A DNA stretch of 8,333 nt from an uncultured Rhodospirillaceae bacterium (lineage in GTDB: Bacteria > Pseudomonadota > Alphaproteobacteria > Thalassobaculales > Thalassobaculaceae), in NCBI GenBank assembly GCA_937891725.1, contig CALAHL010000426.1, forward strand, positions 1 through 8,333, in the 5' to 3' direction. This document shows, piece after piece, positions 1-6,886 of the stretch (its first letter is position 1; every line of letters begins with the position of its first letter). The position numbers and the translations under genes are program-made. Under the pieces are notes generated by a model. That model was not told where the DNA came from. It made no database searches and was given only the letters and a program-made list of their open reading frames with translations.

Positions 1-8
1 GGATTTCC

Positions 9-332
9 ATGCTGCTCGACGTTCGCACCTATACCTGCCGCCCCGGCACCATCAACAAGCACCTCGAGGTCTACGAGCAATTCGGCAAGACGGCGCAGGC
101 CAAGCATCTCGGCCAGCCGCTGATGTATGCCAAGTGCGAGACCGGAAATCCGAACGAATACATGCATATCTGGGTCTATGAGAGCGCGGGCGACCGGGAA
201 GCCAAGCGGGCCGCCATGTGGAAGGATCCTGACTGGCTCAAATACACCCAGGAGAGCGCCAAGCTCGGCGCCCTTGAGAAGCAGGAGAACAAGCTGTTCA
301 CACCGGTGAGCTTCTATCCGATCAAGCGCTGA
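9..332 (+). CDS. NIPSNAP family protein
   Basis: A complete 107-residue protein that I recognise as a single-domain NIPSNAP family member, a ferredoxin-like alpha/beta-barrel fold. The family pattern is visible. The N-terminal strand reads LLDVRTYTCRPGTINKHLE (residues 2-20). The central NEYMHIWVYES segment (49-59) is followed by DREAKRAAMWKDPDW (62-76) and a C-terminal FTPVSFYP strand (97-104). The length of about 105 residues is usual for bacterial single-domain members. Bacterial NIPSNAP proteins have no agreed biochemical role; they often lie beside catabolic or acyl-CoA genes, but the upstream neighbour is outside the window. There is no signal peptide or membrane segment, so it is probably cytoplasmic. 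The ATG at 9 is chosen because the protein begins exactly where family members do. Only eight bases precede it, so the ribosome site cannot be judged. A terminator follows directly, so this is probably the last gene of its transcript. Confidence 0.88.
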   Translation: MLLDVRTYTCRPGTINKHLEVYEQFGKTAQAKHLGQPLMYAKCETGNPNEYMHIWVYESAGDREAKRAAMWKDPDWLKYTQESAKLGALEKQENKLFTPVSFYPIKR

Positions 333-353
333 TCCGTTTTACGCGTAGAGCGG

Positions 354-383
354 AAGGGGACGTGCCAAGGGCGCGTCCCTTTT
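354..383 (+). terminator. Rho-independent terminator after the NIPSNAP gene
   Basis: A nine-pair stem, GGGACGTGC (357-365) against GCGCGTCCC (371-379), contains one G-T wobble and has a five-base loop (366-370). A354 and A355 can extend it against the T run at 380-383. The hairpin lies in the 88-base gap between two convergent genes. It most clearly serves the plus-strand gene. In the other direction the stem is followed by only a short, mixed T tract, so it would be weak for the cyclase gene. Confidence 0.7.
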
Positions 384-420
384 CGTTTGGGCTCCGCTCG
401 GAGAGCCGCGCGACCGGGCG

Positions 421-2127
421 TCAGATCTTCAGATCGCGCGCATCTCTGATGCACCGGATCGCCATCGGCTGGGTTCGGCCGCGGACCTCGATCTCGGTGC
501 CGCGCCCGGTCTCAGGTGCCAATCCGGATGCGGTGACCAGGACCTCGCTGATGATCAGTTGAACCTGCTCGTCCTTGGTCAGGCCTTCCAGGCGGCTTGC
601 GGTGTTCACGGTGTCGCCGACGGCGGTCAGTCCGCGCACCTTGCCGTACCCCATCTCTCCCACGATGCAGGGGCCGACATGCAGGCCGATCCCGATCCGC
701 AGCGGCGCATCCAGGTCTCCCGCCAGGCTCTGGTTCAGCTCCACCAGACGCTCCGACATCGCCTTGGCGGCGGCCAGCGCTTGCCGGCTGCCGCTGGCTG
801 GGTCTCCGTCGACGCCGAACAGGGCCATGATCCCGTCCCCGATGAACTTGTCGAGCCGGCCGCCGGCGCCCTCGATCGCGGCCCCCATCTCGGCGAAATA
901 CCGGTTCAGAATGAACACCACATCATAGGGCAGGCGCTGTTCGGAGATCGTGGTGAAGCCACGGATATCGGCGAACAGGACCGCGATTTCCAATTCCCGG
1001 CCGTGCAGATAGCTCGGGCCGCCACGCGCGGCTCCGCCGTCGGAATGCGGCGGCAGCAGAGGTGTCACCTCCAAGCCGTCGACCACCTGGGTCTGGCAGG
1101 CCAGGCGCACATTCGGAGGGGCCCAGATCCGGCGCAGGACTTTAAGCTCCGCCTCGCTCGGAGGGGTCAGGTTTTCAAGCCCGGCGCCGATCCGCACCCG
1201 GCAGGTCGAACACCGGCCCCGACCGCCGCAGACGCTGGCATGGGGGATGTCCTGAAGCCGGCTGATCTCCAGGATGGTCTGGCCTTTGGTGGCGCGGACC
1301 ACCTCGCCGGTGCCGTAGCGCAGGGTCAGGCTGCGGCGGCGGTGGTGATAGCTGCCCCGGATCCCGTGGGCGACAAATGCTCCGAGGACGAGGAGAACGT
1401 AGCCGACGCGGGCATCGTCGATCAGCCCGAACATCTCGGCGCTCTCGGAGGCGTCGGGGGTTTTCATTCGCGTCGCCGCCCAGTCGGACCAGCCCGGCTG
1501 CTCCGCCCGTTGCCGGATTTCCATGCCGGCGGCGACGAAGCCGGACAGGGCCAGGGTCGGCACGATCACGGCAATCGCGAGGAACAGGCCGTGGGCCCGC
1601 CGATACCAGCCCTTGAACTGCAGCCAGAAATGGATGCCGATGCAGCCGTGGGTCCAGGCAACGATCAATGCCACGGACTGCTTGAACGCCAGTACGGGGG
1701 CGAGCACCCACATGGTATTCAGGGTGGAGATATAGTCGGAGCCGGCGTCGTACAGCTCGTAGGCGCCCCGGGTCGCGATCACGTGGTCGATAATCAGCAG
1801 GGGGATCGTCAGTCCCAGCACCAGTTGGGCTATCTCCGGCGGCCACATGTCGCGGAACCGGTCGCGCAGAAAGATGGCGCGCAGGGCGATCGTCACGTGC
1901 ACCGTGATCGCACCGTACAGCAGGACGGTTCCCGGCAGCGGCGACCAGATCCAGAGGAACCCGGCGAACAGGAATTGCATTGCTTCGACCGACCACAGGC
2001 CGAACGCGTGATTGAGCAGGTGGCTGGTGACATAGGCGAACAGGATCAGTCCGGAGGCCAGCCGGCCGACGGAAATCCATCCGGTCCAGGCGTCTCCGGG
2101 CGCGTCATCCGTCCTGTCGGCCGCCAT
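421..2127 (-). CDS. Membrane cytochrome-like / [2Fe-2S] ferredoxin / class III adenylate cyclase fusion
   Basis: A 568-residue three-part protein (numbering from the ATG at 2127). Residues about 18-256 form roughly six hydrophobic helices rich in histidines at helix ends (H36, H40, H77, H115, H160, H166, H179), like heme-ligating SdhC/FrdC or cytochrome b anchors. Residues about 265-355 are a plant/adrenodoxin-type ferredoxin domain, with C300-x5-C306-x2-C309 and C344 as likely [2Fe-2S] ligands. Residues about 380-550 are a class III nucleotide cyclase domain. It has metal-binding D387 (FADIRGF) and D431 (IGDG), substrate-selecting K427 and T501, and transition-state residues N508 and R512 (GDTVNTASRLE). 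All catalytic residues are present, so it should make cAMP from ATP on the cytoplasmic side. The Lys/Thr pair marks class IIIb. Regulation by redox or electron transfer is inferred, not shown. The ATG at 2127 has the best ribosome site. In-frame starts at 2160, 2187 (ATG) and 2202 (TTG) would add up to 25 residues. The gene is monocistronic here and divergent from the ABC operon. Confidence 0.88.
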   Translation of the reverse strand: MAADRTDDAPGDAWTGWISVGRLASGLILFAYVTSHLLNHAFGLWSVEAMQFLFAGFLWIWSPLPGTVLLYGAITVHVTIALRAIFLRDRFRDMWPPEIAQLVLGLTIPLLIIDHVIATRGAYELYDAGSDYISTLNTMWVLAPVLAFKQSVALIVAWTHGCIGIHFWLQFKGWYRRAHGLFLAIAVIVPTLALSGFVAAGMEIRQRAEQPGWSDWAATRMKTPDASESAEMFGLIDDARVGYVLLVLGAFVAHGIRGSYHHRRRSLTLRYGTGEVVRATKGQTILEISRLQDIPHASVCGGRGRCSTCRVRIGAGLENLTPPSEAELKVLRRIWAPPNVRLACQTQVVDGLEVTPLLPPHSDGGAARGGPSYLHGRELEIAVLFADIRGFTTISEQRLPYDVVFILNRYFAEMGAAIEGAGGRLDKFIGDGIMALFGVDGDPASGSRQALAAAKAMSERLVELNQSLAGDLDAPLRIGIGLHVGPCIVGEMGYGKVRGLTAVGDTVNTASRLEGLTKDEQVQLIISEVLVTASGLAPETGRGTEIEVRGRTQPMAIRCIRDARDLKI

Positions 2128-2133
2128 CGGGGA

Positions 2134-2139
2134 CCCCTT
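2134..2139 (-). promoter_or_regulatory. Ribosome binding site favouring the 2127 start of the cyclase gene
   Basis: On the minus strand AAGGGG lies six bases before the ATG at 2127. The upstream in-frame ATG codons at 2160 and 2187 lack a purine-rich block at proper distance. The TTG at 2202 follows CGGGGA too closely. This supports the shorter product, although the extra N-terminal residues of the longer readings cannot be excluded. Confidence 0.5.
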
Positions 2140-2217
2140 TACCGTCTCGACCAAAGCCATTCCGACGCCACAGTTGGCGGTTTCCATGTCCGATACGACC
2201 AATCCCCGAGTAGAGAC

Positions 2218-2245
2218 TTGAATTTCTGTGGGAAATCAATAAATC
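2218..2245 (+). promoter_or_regulatory. Candidate promoter for the ABC operon overlapping an imperfect inverted repeat
   Basis: TTGAAT (2218-2223) and TAAATC (2240-2245), 16 bases apart, are a weak match to sigma-70 -35 and -10 boxes, about 50 bases before the ATPase start. The region is locally AT-rich compared with its surroundings, which is typical of a promoter. The same stretch contains an inverted repeat, TTGA(A)TTTC (2218-2226) against GAAATCAA (2232-2239). Its eight-base arms have one bulged A and a five-base spacer, so it could be an operator. Both calls are by eye only. Confidence 0.3.
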
Positions 2246-2263
2246 TCCGGCGCTCGGCTGACA

Positions 2264-2279
2264 TTTGTAACGACACAAA
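2264..2279. repeat. Short inverted repeat in the divergent intergenic region
   Basis: TTTGT (2264-2268) and ACAAA (2275-2279) form perfect five-base arms around a six-base centre. It lies just before the ribosome site of the ATPase gene. The geometry (5-6-5) is like that of CRP/FNR-type sites, but the half-site does not match TGTGA or TTGAT, so no regulator is assigned. A chance occurrence in an AT-rich patch is possible. Confidence 0.25.
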
Positions 2280-2294
2280 CAGGGAGTCCGCGAC

Positions 2295-3047
2295 ATGACG
2301 GATGCCCTTTCCATTCGTGGCCTGGTCAAACGCTTCGGCGTAAAGACCGCCGTCGACGGACTGAGCTTCGACGTAGGCACGGGAGAGGTGCTCGGATTTC
2401 TGGGACCGAACGGTGCCGGGAAGTCGACCACCATGAAGATGATCTGCGGATTCCTGGCGCCGACCGCCGGTACCGTGCTCGTCTCCGGCCATGACGTGAC
2501 CACTGATCCGATCGCCGCGAAATCGCGCATCGGCTATCTGCCCGAGGGCGCGCCCGCCTATCCCGACATGACCGTGACCGGTTTCCTCGATTTCATCGGT
2601 GCGATCCGAAAATTCGACGGCGCCGAGCGGCGCAAGCGGGTCGCGGCGGCGATGGCGGCCACCAAGCTGGAAGAGGTTGCCCATCAACCGATCGAGACCC
2701 TGTCGAAGGGTTTCAAACGGCGGGTCGGTCTGGCGCAGGCCCTGCTGCACGACCCGGACATTCTGATCCTGGATGAGCCGACCGACGGTCTGGACCCGAA
2801 CCAGAAATTCGAGGTCCGGCGGCTGATCACCGAAATGGCCCACCGCAAGACCATTGTGATCTCGACCCATATCCTGGAAGAGGTGGATGCGGTCTGCACC
2901 CGGGCCATGATCATCGCACGCGGACGGATCCTGGCAGACGGCACGCCGGCGGAGCTCAAGAGGCGTTCGGCGACCGGCAACATGGACGAGGTGTTCCGCG
3001 AGATCACGCTCGGCGCCACCCAGCCTTTGGAGGTATCGGGTGCGTAA
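2295..3047 (+). CDS. ABC transporter ATP-binding protein, GldA/NosF-like (ABC-2 type)
   Basis: The 250-residue nucleotide-binding subunit of an ABC-2 type exporter. It hydrolyses ATP on the cytoplasmic face to drive the permease encoded next. All the expected motifs are present: Walker A GPNGAGKST (37-45), signature LSKGF (136-140), Walker B ILILDEP (156-162), D-loop GLDPNQ (165-170) and switch histidine H192 (STHILEE). The Q-loop position reads GYLPEGAPAYPDMTV (80-94), with Pro where many ABC proteins have Gln. I have seen this in GldA, CcmA-like and other ABC-2 ATPases, so it is not a defect. The ATG is preceded by AGGGAG (2281-2286), eight bases upstream. The last eight bases overlap the permease gene, indicating translational coupling. 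It is the first gene of a four-gene operon, and its GldA-type class fits the GldG-family gene two places downstream. The substrate is unknown. Confidence 0.95.
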   Translation: MTDALSIRGLVKRFGVKTAVDGLSFDVGTGEVLGFLGPNGAGKSTTMKMICGFLAPTAGTVLVSGHDVTTDPIAAKSRIGYLPEGAPAYPDMTVTGFLDFIGAIRKFDGAERRKRVAAAMAATKLEEVAHQPIETLSKGFKRRVGLAQALLHDPDILILDEPTDGLDPNQKFEVRRLITEMAHRKTIVISTHILEEVDAVCTRAMIIARGRILADGTPAELKRRSATGNMDEVFREITLGATQPLEVSGA

Positions 3048-3774
3048 CATCGCGATCATCACCAAACGCGAGCTGGCCGCCTATTTCGCCACGCCGCTGG
3101 CCTATATCTTCATCGTGATCTTTCTGGTGCTGGCGGGCGCCCTGACCTTCTTCATGGGCGGGTTGCTGCAGCGCGGGCAGGCCGATCTGCAGCCGTTCTT
3201 CACGTTTCATCCGTGGCTCTATCTGTTCCTGGTCCCGGCCCTGTCGATGCGGCTATGGGCGGAGGAACGGCGTTCCGGCACGATCGAGCTGTTTCTGACC
3301 CTGCCGGTGCGCATGATTGATGCGGTCCTGGGAAAATTCCTGGCGGCCTGGGCGTTCACCGGGATCGCGCTGGCGCTGACCTTCCCGCTTTGGGTGACGG
3401 TGAACGTCTTGGGGGACCCGGACAACGGGGTGATCCTGGCCTCCTATATCGGCTCCCTGCTGATGGCGGGTGCGTTTCTGGCGGTCGGCGCGATGATCTC
3501 GGCGACCACCAAGAACCAGGTGATCGCGTTCGTGGTCACCACGGCGGTGCTGTTCGTCTTCACGCTTGCAGGAACCGAGCTGGTGCTGGAAAGCGTGCGT
3601 GGCTGGGCACCGGCGATCGTGGTCGATATCGTGGCCAGCTTCGGATTTCTGTCCCATTTTCAGTCGATTTCACGCGGCGTGATTGACCTTCGGGACGCTA
3701 TTTTCTTCGGCGGTGTGATCGCCGCCGCCCTCTGCGCCAACGCCCTGATCGTCGATCTGAAGAAGGCGGAGTGA
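3040..3774 (+). CDS. ABC-2 type permease, GldF/NosY-like
   Basis: A 244-residue integral inner-membrane protein with about six hydrophobic helices (roughly 20-42, 53-70, 100-123, 132-154, 160-180 and 218-238). This is the standard size for the single-domain GldF/NosY-type permease. The first cytoplasmic loop carries the family motif RLWAEERRSGTIELFLTLPV (71-90), which contacts the ATPase in this class. The start is GTG at 3040, inside the last codons of the ATPase gene. The reading begins MRNIAIITKRELAAYFATP, the normal amphipathic N-terminus of these permeases, so the non-ATG start is credible. It probably works as a homodimer with two copies of the upstream ATPase. The stop lies three bases before the ATG of the GldG-family gene, so the genes are co-translated. 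What it moves, or whether it moves anything rather than acting as a mechanical or signalling complex, is not known. Confidence 0.93.
   Translation: MRNIAIITKRELAAYFATPLAYIFIVIFLVLAGALTFFMGGLLQRGQADLQPFFTFHPWLYLFLVPALSMRLWAEERRSGTIELFLTLPVRMIDAVLGKFLAAWAFTGIALALTFPLWVTVNVLGDPDNGVILASYIGSLLMAGAFLAVGAMISATTKNQVIAFVVTTAVLFVFTLAGTELVLESVRGWAPAIVVDIVASFGFLSHFQSISRGVIDLRDAIFFGGVIAAALCANALIVDLKKAE
3768..3771 (+). promoter_or_regulatory. Ribosome binding site favouring the ATG at 3777
   Basis: GGAG, embedded in the last codons of the permease gene (AAGGCGGAG), stands five bases before the ATG at 3777. An in-frame GTG at 3771 would give a four-base overlap and two more residues, but the GGAG would then run into the start codon. 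The ATG is preferred. Confidence 0.5.
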
Positions 3775-3776
3775 GC

Positions 3777-5756
3777 ATGGCAACGCAAGACACTGCACCG
3801 ACCAAGTCGACGCGGGGCCGCCGCGACGGAGACAATCAGGGCAAGCTGACCGGGATGGCTCTGGCGTTGCTGGCCGTGCTGTTCGTGGCTGGCAATATTC
3901 TGGTGTCTTTCGCGCTGCCGGCCGAGCGGATCGATCTGACCGAGGACAAGCTCTACACGGTGTCTCCGGCGACCGAGAAGATTCTGCAGGGCCTGGAAGA
4001 GCCGGTCACGCTGAAGTTCTACTTCTCGACCCGGCTGGGCACCCAACTCCCAACTTTCAAAGTTTACGCCGAGCGGGTTCTGGATCTGCTGCGGGAGTAC
4101 CAGGATCTGTCGGACGGGATGGTCAAGCTGGAGGTCTACGATCCGGAACCGTTCAGCACGCTGGAGGATCGGGCGGTCTCGGCAGGGCTGCAGGCGGTGC
4201 CGTTGGAGGGGGTCGAGGGCAACGTGTTCTTCGGCCTGGTCGGCACCAATTTGACCGATGACCAACTGGTGATCCCGTTCATCCAGGCCGAGCGGGAATC
4301 CCTGCTGGAATTCGACGTCAGCCAGATGATCCACAGCCTTTCCGACCCGATCGCCCCCAAGGTCGGCCTGATGACCTGGCTGTCGATCAATTCCGATGTC
4401 CGGATGGGCCAGGGCGGCCGGCCGGAGAACATTCCGCCGAAAATGGCCGTGAAGGCGCTGCACGACGCGTTTGATCTGGTCGATATCGCGACTGATGCCC
4501 AGAAGATCCCGGACGACATCGAGCTTCTGATGATCGTGCATCCGCGGATCGTGTCGGAGCGCACCCTGTTCGCGATCGATCAGTTCGTGCTGGGGGGCGG
4601 TAAGGTCGTGGTGTTCGTCGACCCGATGTCGGAACTTCAGAATCTGGAACTGGGCCCGCAATACGCCGGGACCACCGCCAGTGAGCTAGAGAAGCTGTTC
4701 TCCACCTGGGGCGTGCGGGTGCCGACCGATACGGTTGTCGGCGACCGATTTGCCGCCCGCCGGATCGGCAGCTCGAGCGGTCAGGGCTTCGTGACCTACG
4801 TGCCGTGGCTGTTGCTGCGGGGGCCGAACCTGGACAAGGATTCGCCGCTCACCTCTCATCTGGACAGTCTGGCGGTCGCGACCGCCGGCCGGATCGAGCT
4901 TGCCGACGGGGCGGCTGTCACCTTGGAGCCGTTGATCACCTCGTCGCCGGGCTCCACTTTGTTCCCGGTTGAGCAGATTGATGCCGTCCGACCGAAGCCG
5001 GAGCCTCTGTTGGCGAACTATCAGGCCGGCTCGGAGCGGTTCGTGATTGCCGGGTTCTTGCGCGGTCAAGTGCCGACCTCTTTCCCCGACGGCCAACCGG
5101 CGGCCGAAGCCGGCGATGTCACGGGGCCGGACTCCACCTTCGAGACGGTGCTTACGGAATCACGCGGGCCGATCGAGGTTCTGGTGGTGGCGGATACCGA
5201 TCTGCTGGACGATCGGTTCTGGACCCAGATCCGGGAGTTCTACGGTCGCCGCGTTTCGGTGCCGACGGCGGGCAACGGAGATTTCGTGGTGAACGCGGTC
5301 GACGCCCTGACCGGATCGTCGGATCTTCTGGGGCTGCGGGGCCGTGGTTCGTCCTATCGGCCGTTCGAAGTGATCGAGCAGATCAAGCGGGACGCGGATC
5401 GCCGGTTCCAGTCAAAGGAACAGGAACTTCGCAAGACCCTGGAAGAGACCGAGAAGAAGCTGAAGGCGCTGCGCGAACGCAGCGTCGGGGCCGGCGGACA
5501 GGCCGGAGCGGTGCCCGCTGCCCTGACCGAGGAAGAGCGCCAGCAGATCTCCGACTACCAGCGCCAGATTCTCAAGCTGCGGGCCGATCTGCGCGAGGTG
5601 CAGCGGTCCCTTCGGGAGTCGGTCGAGGACCTGGAAACCAAGGTGCTGTTCGCCAATATCGTCGCCATGCCTTTGCTGGTCGCGTTCGTCGCCATTCTGA
5701 TCGCCGCCTGGCGCGCCATGCGCCGCCGGCGCCGGGCGATGGTCGCCGACAGTTGA
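3777..5756 (+). CDS. GldG family protein (ABC_transp_aux / GIFT-type extracytoplasmic domain)
   Basis: A 659-residue auxiliary subunit of the Gld-type ABC system. After a basic, polar N-terminus there is one membrane helix (about 26-47). It is followed by the family signature around residues 53-70 (DLTEDKLYTVSPATEKIL). A large extracytoplasmic region then contains the segment IVHPRIVSERTLFAIDQFVL (253-272) followed by GGGKVVVFVDP. This is typical of the GldG domain, which is related to the GIFT domain of eukaryotic IFT52. Charged, heptad-like stretches at about 533-570 and 583-622 predict a coiled coil leading into a second helix (about 623-645) and a five-arginine cytoplasmic tail. That gives an N-in, C-in protein with its bulk in the periplasm. 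It is directly downstream of the permease with a two-base gap. In Flavobacterium, GldG works with GldA and GldF in gliding. The role here is unknown. An alternative GTG start at 3771 adds two residues. Confidence 0.93.
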   Translation: MATQDTAPTKSTRGRRDGDNQGKLTGMALALLAVLFVAGNILVSFALPAERIDLTEDKLYTVSPATEKILQGLEEPVTLKFYFSTRLGTQLPTFKVYAERVLDLLREYQDLSDGMVKLEVYDPEPFSTLEDRAVSAGLQAVPLEGVEGNVFFGLVGTNLTDDQLVIPFIQAERESLLEFDVSQMIHSLSDPIAPKVGLMTWLSINSDVRMGQGGRPENIPPKMAVKALHDAFDLVDIATDAQKIPDDIELLMIVHPRIVSERTLFAIDQFVLGGGKVVVFVDPMSELQNLELGPQYAGTTASELEKLFSTWGVRVPTDTVVGDRFAARRIGSSSGQGFVTYVPWLLLRGPNLDKDSPLTSHLDSLAVATAGRIELADGAAVTLEPLITSSPGSTLFPVEQIDAVRPKPEPLLANYQAGSERFVIAGFLRGQVPTSFPDGQPAAEAGDVTGPDSTFETVLTESRGPIEVLVVADTDLLDDRFWTQIREFYGRRVSVPTAGNGDFVVNAVDALTGSSDLLGLRGRGSSYRPFEVIEQIKRDADRRFQSKEQELRKTLEETEKKLKALRERSVGAGGQAGAVPAALTEEERQQISDYQRQILKLRADLREVQRSLRESVEDLETKVLFANIVAMPLLVAFVAILIAAWRAMRRRRRAMVADS

Positions 5757-5784
5757 GCCGGAACAGGGCCATGAGGAGCATCCG

Positions 5785-6855
5785 ATGATCAACCGTCGTA
5801 CCGTTACCGTGCTGGGATCGCTGGCCGTTCTGGCCAGCATTGGCGCCGGGGTGGCCATCTCCCATGAGCTGTTGCAGGCGCGACGCACGGTCTCGTCCGA
5901 AGTTGCGTTTCCAGCCCTGGACACCGGCATGGACGGTGTCAACGTCATCCAGCTCAAGCGTGCCGACGGCAGCGAAAACGGCACCGTGACGCTGGCAAAA
6001 ACCGGGGACGGCTGGATCGTCGAGGAGCGTGACGGCTATCCCGCGCGCGCTGAATGGGTACGCGAGCTGTTGCTTGATCTGAGCCAGTTGGAGCTGATTG
6101 AGGAGAAGACCGCCGAGCCCGGAAAGTTCGACCGGCTCGATCTGGTGGATGTGGCGCAGAACCAGTCCAAGTCGACACGTTTGGTGGTCTCGACGACCGA
6201 AGGCGAGACCCTGGTCGATGCGCATTTCGGCAAGACCCGGGACAGTCTGTCCGGTGGGGCTCCGATGATCTATCTGCGGCGCACCGACGATCACCAGACC
6301 TATCTCGCGAAGGGCGAGCTCAACCTGCGGCAGGGACCGCCCAGTTGGGTCTTCCAGGCGATCATGAACGTGCCGCGCGCGCCGGTCGTCTCGGCCACGG
6401 TGCGGACCCGGGACGGGCAGGTCATCCGCTTGGAGAAAGCCGCAGGCAGCAACGATTTCAAGATTGCCGATCTGCCGGAGGGCCGGAAGATCAAGTCGCA
6501 ATATACGGTCAACAATATCGGTGGGATGCTCGAGAAGCTCGCCTTCGAGGATGTGCGGGATGCGACCGGTCTGGTGCCTGACCCGGGCCTCGGCGAGGGC
6601 GTCTTCGAGATCGACGGGGGCGCTCGGATCTCGCTGCGGCTCGCCCAGGTGCCGTCGGCGATCGCGGGCAACGAGCCGGAAATCTGGCTCGGTGTCGACG
6701 TCGAGATTTTCCACGATGCGACCGCCGAGACCCGCGCCCTGGCCGAGGACATTGCGGCCACCACGTCCGGCTGGGCCTATAAAGTGTCCGACTACACCCT
6801 GTCCCGGTTTGAGACGAGTCTGGACAGCTTGGTTGAGCCCGCGTCTGGCAGCTGA
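5785..6855 (+). CDS. DUF4340 domain-containing protein
   Basis: A 356-residue protein of the DUF4340 family, the usual last partner of GldG-type operons in Proteobacteria. Residues about 6-26 form one hydrophobic N-terminal helix after MINRR. There is no lipobox cysteine, so it is probably an uncleaved anchor with the rest in the periplasm. The body is built of beta-rich repeats: a GDGWIVEERDGYPA segment (74-87), then VFGKT-like and MIYLRR strands, YLAKGELNLRQ (173-183) and W188. It ends in the family's typical GWAYKVSDYTLSRFETSL (329-346). GAGGAG (5773-5778) lies six bases before the ATG, and the gap to the gene before is 28 bases, so it belongs to the same transcript. The biochemical function is unknown. 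Position and anchoring suggest it binds the extracytoplasmic part of the GldG-like protein. No frameshift or missing segment was seen. Confidence 0.92.
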   Translation: MINRRTVTVLGSLAVLASIGAGVAISHELLQARRTVSSEVAFPALDTGMDGVNVIQLKRADGSENGTVTLAKTGDGWIVEERDGYPARAEWVRELLLDLSQLELIEEKTAEPGKFDRLDLVDVAQNQSKSTRLVVSTTEGETLVDAHFGKTRDSLSGGAPMIYLRRTDDHQTYLAKGELNLRQGPPSWVFQAIMNVPRAPVVSATVRTRDGQVIRLEKAAGSNDFKIADLPEGRKIKSQYTVNNIGGMLEKLAFEDVRDATGLVPDPGLGEGVFEIDGGARISLRLAQVPSAIAGNEPEIWLGVDVEIFHDATAETRALAEDIAATTSGWAYKVSDYTLSRFETSLDSLVEPASGS

Positions 6856-6886
6856 GAGCTGGTCCCCTTCCTGTTGCAAGCAGAGC

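Noticed and set aside
2264..2279. A CRP/FNR-type binding site
   Set aside because: The 5-6-5 spacing is suggestive beside a cAMP-producing gene, but the arms TTTGT/ACAAA fit neither TGTGA/TCACA nor the FNR/FixK half-site, so it is listed only as an unassigned inverted repeat.
559..2298. A 579-codon open frame on the plus strand opposite the cyclase gene
   Set aside because: It is an antisense shadow created by GC-rich codon bias. Its translation is low-complexity, rich in Gly, Gln, Asp and Arg, and shows no domain, while the opposite strand encodes clear cyclase and ferredoxin motifs.
2534..2579. Missing Q-loop glutamine in the ABC ATPase as a sign of inactivity
   Set aside because: The YLPE form at this place is common in GldA-like and other ABC-2 ATPases, and every other catalytic motif is intact.
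2139..3065. A 308-codon open frame on the minus strand across the divergent region and ATPase gene
   Set aside because: It lies antisense to a textbook ABC ATPase, and its translation (His, Arg and Gln rich) resembles no family.
6849..6861. CAGCT-GAG-AGCTG inverted repeat over the DUF4340 stop codon
   Set aside because: The arms are only five pairs with a three-base loop and no T tract. The strong terminator 26 bases downstream explains transcript ending.
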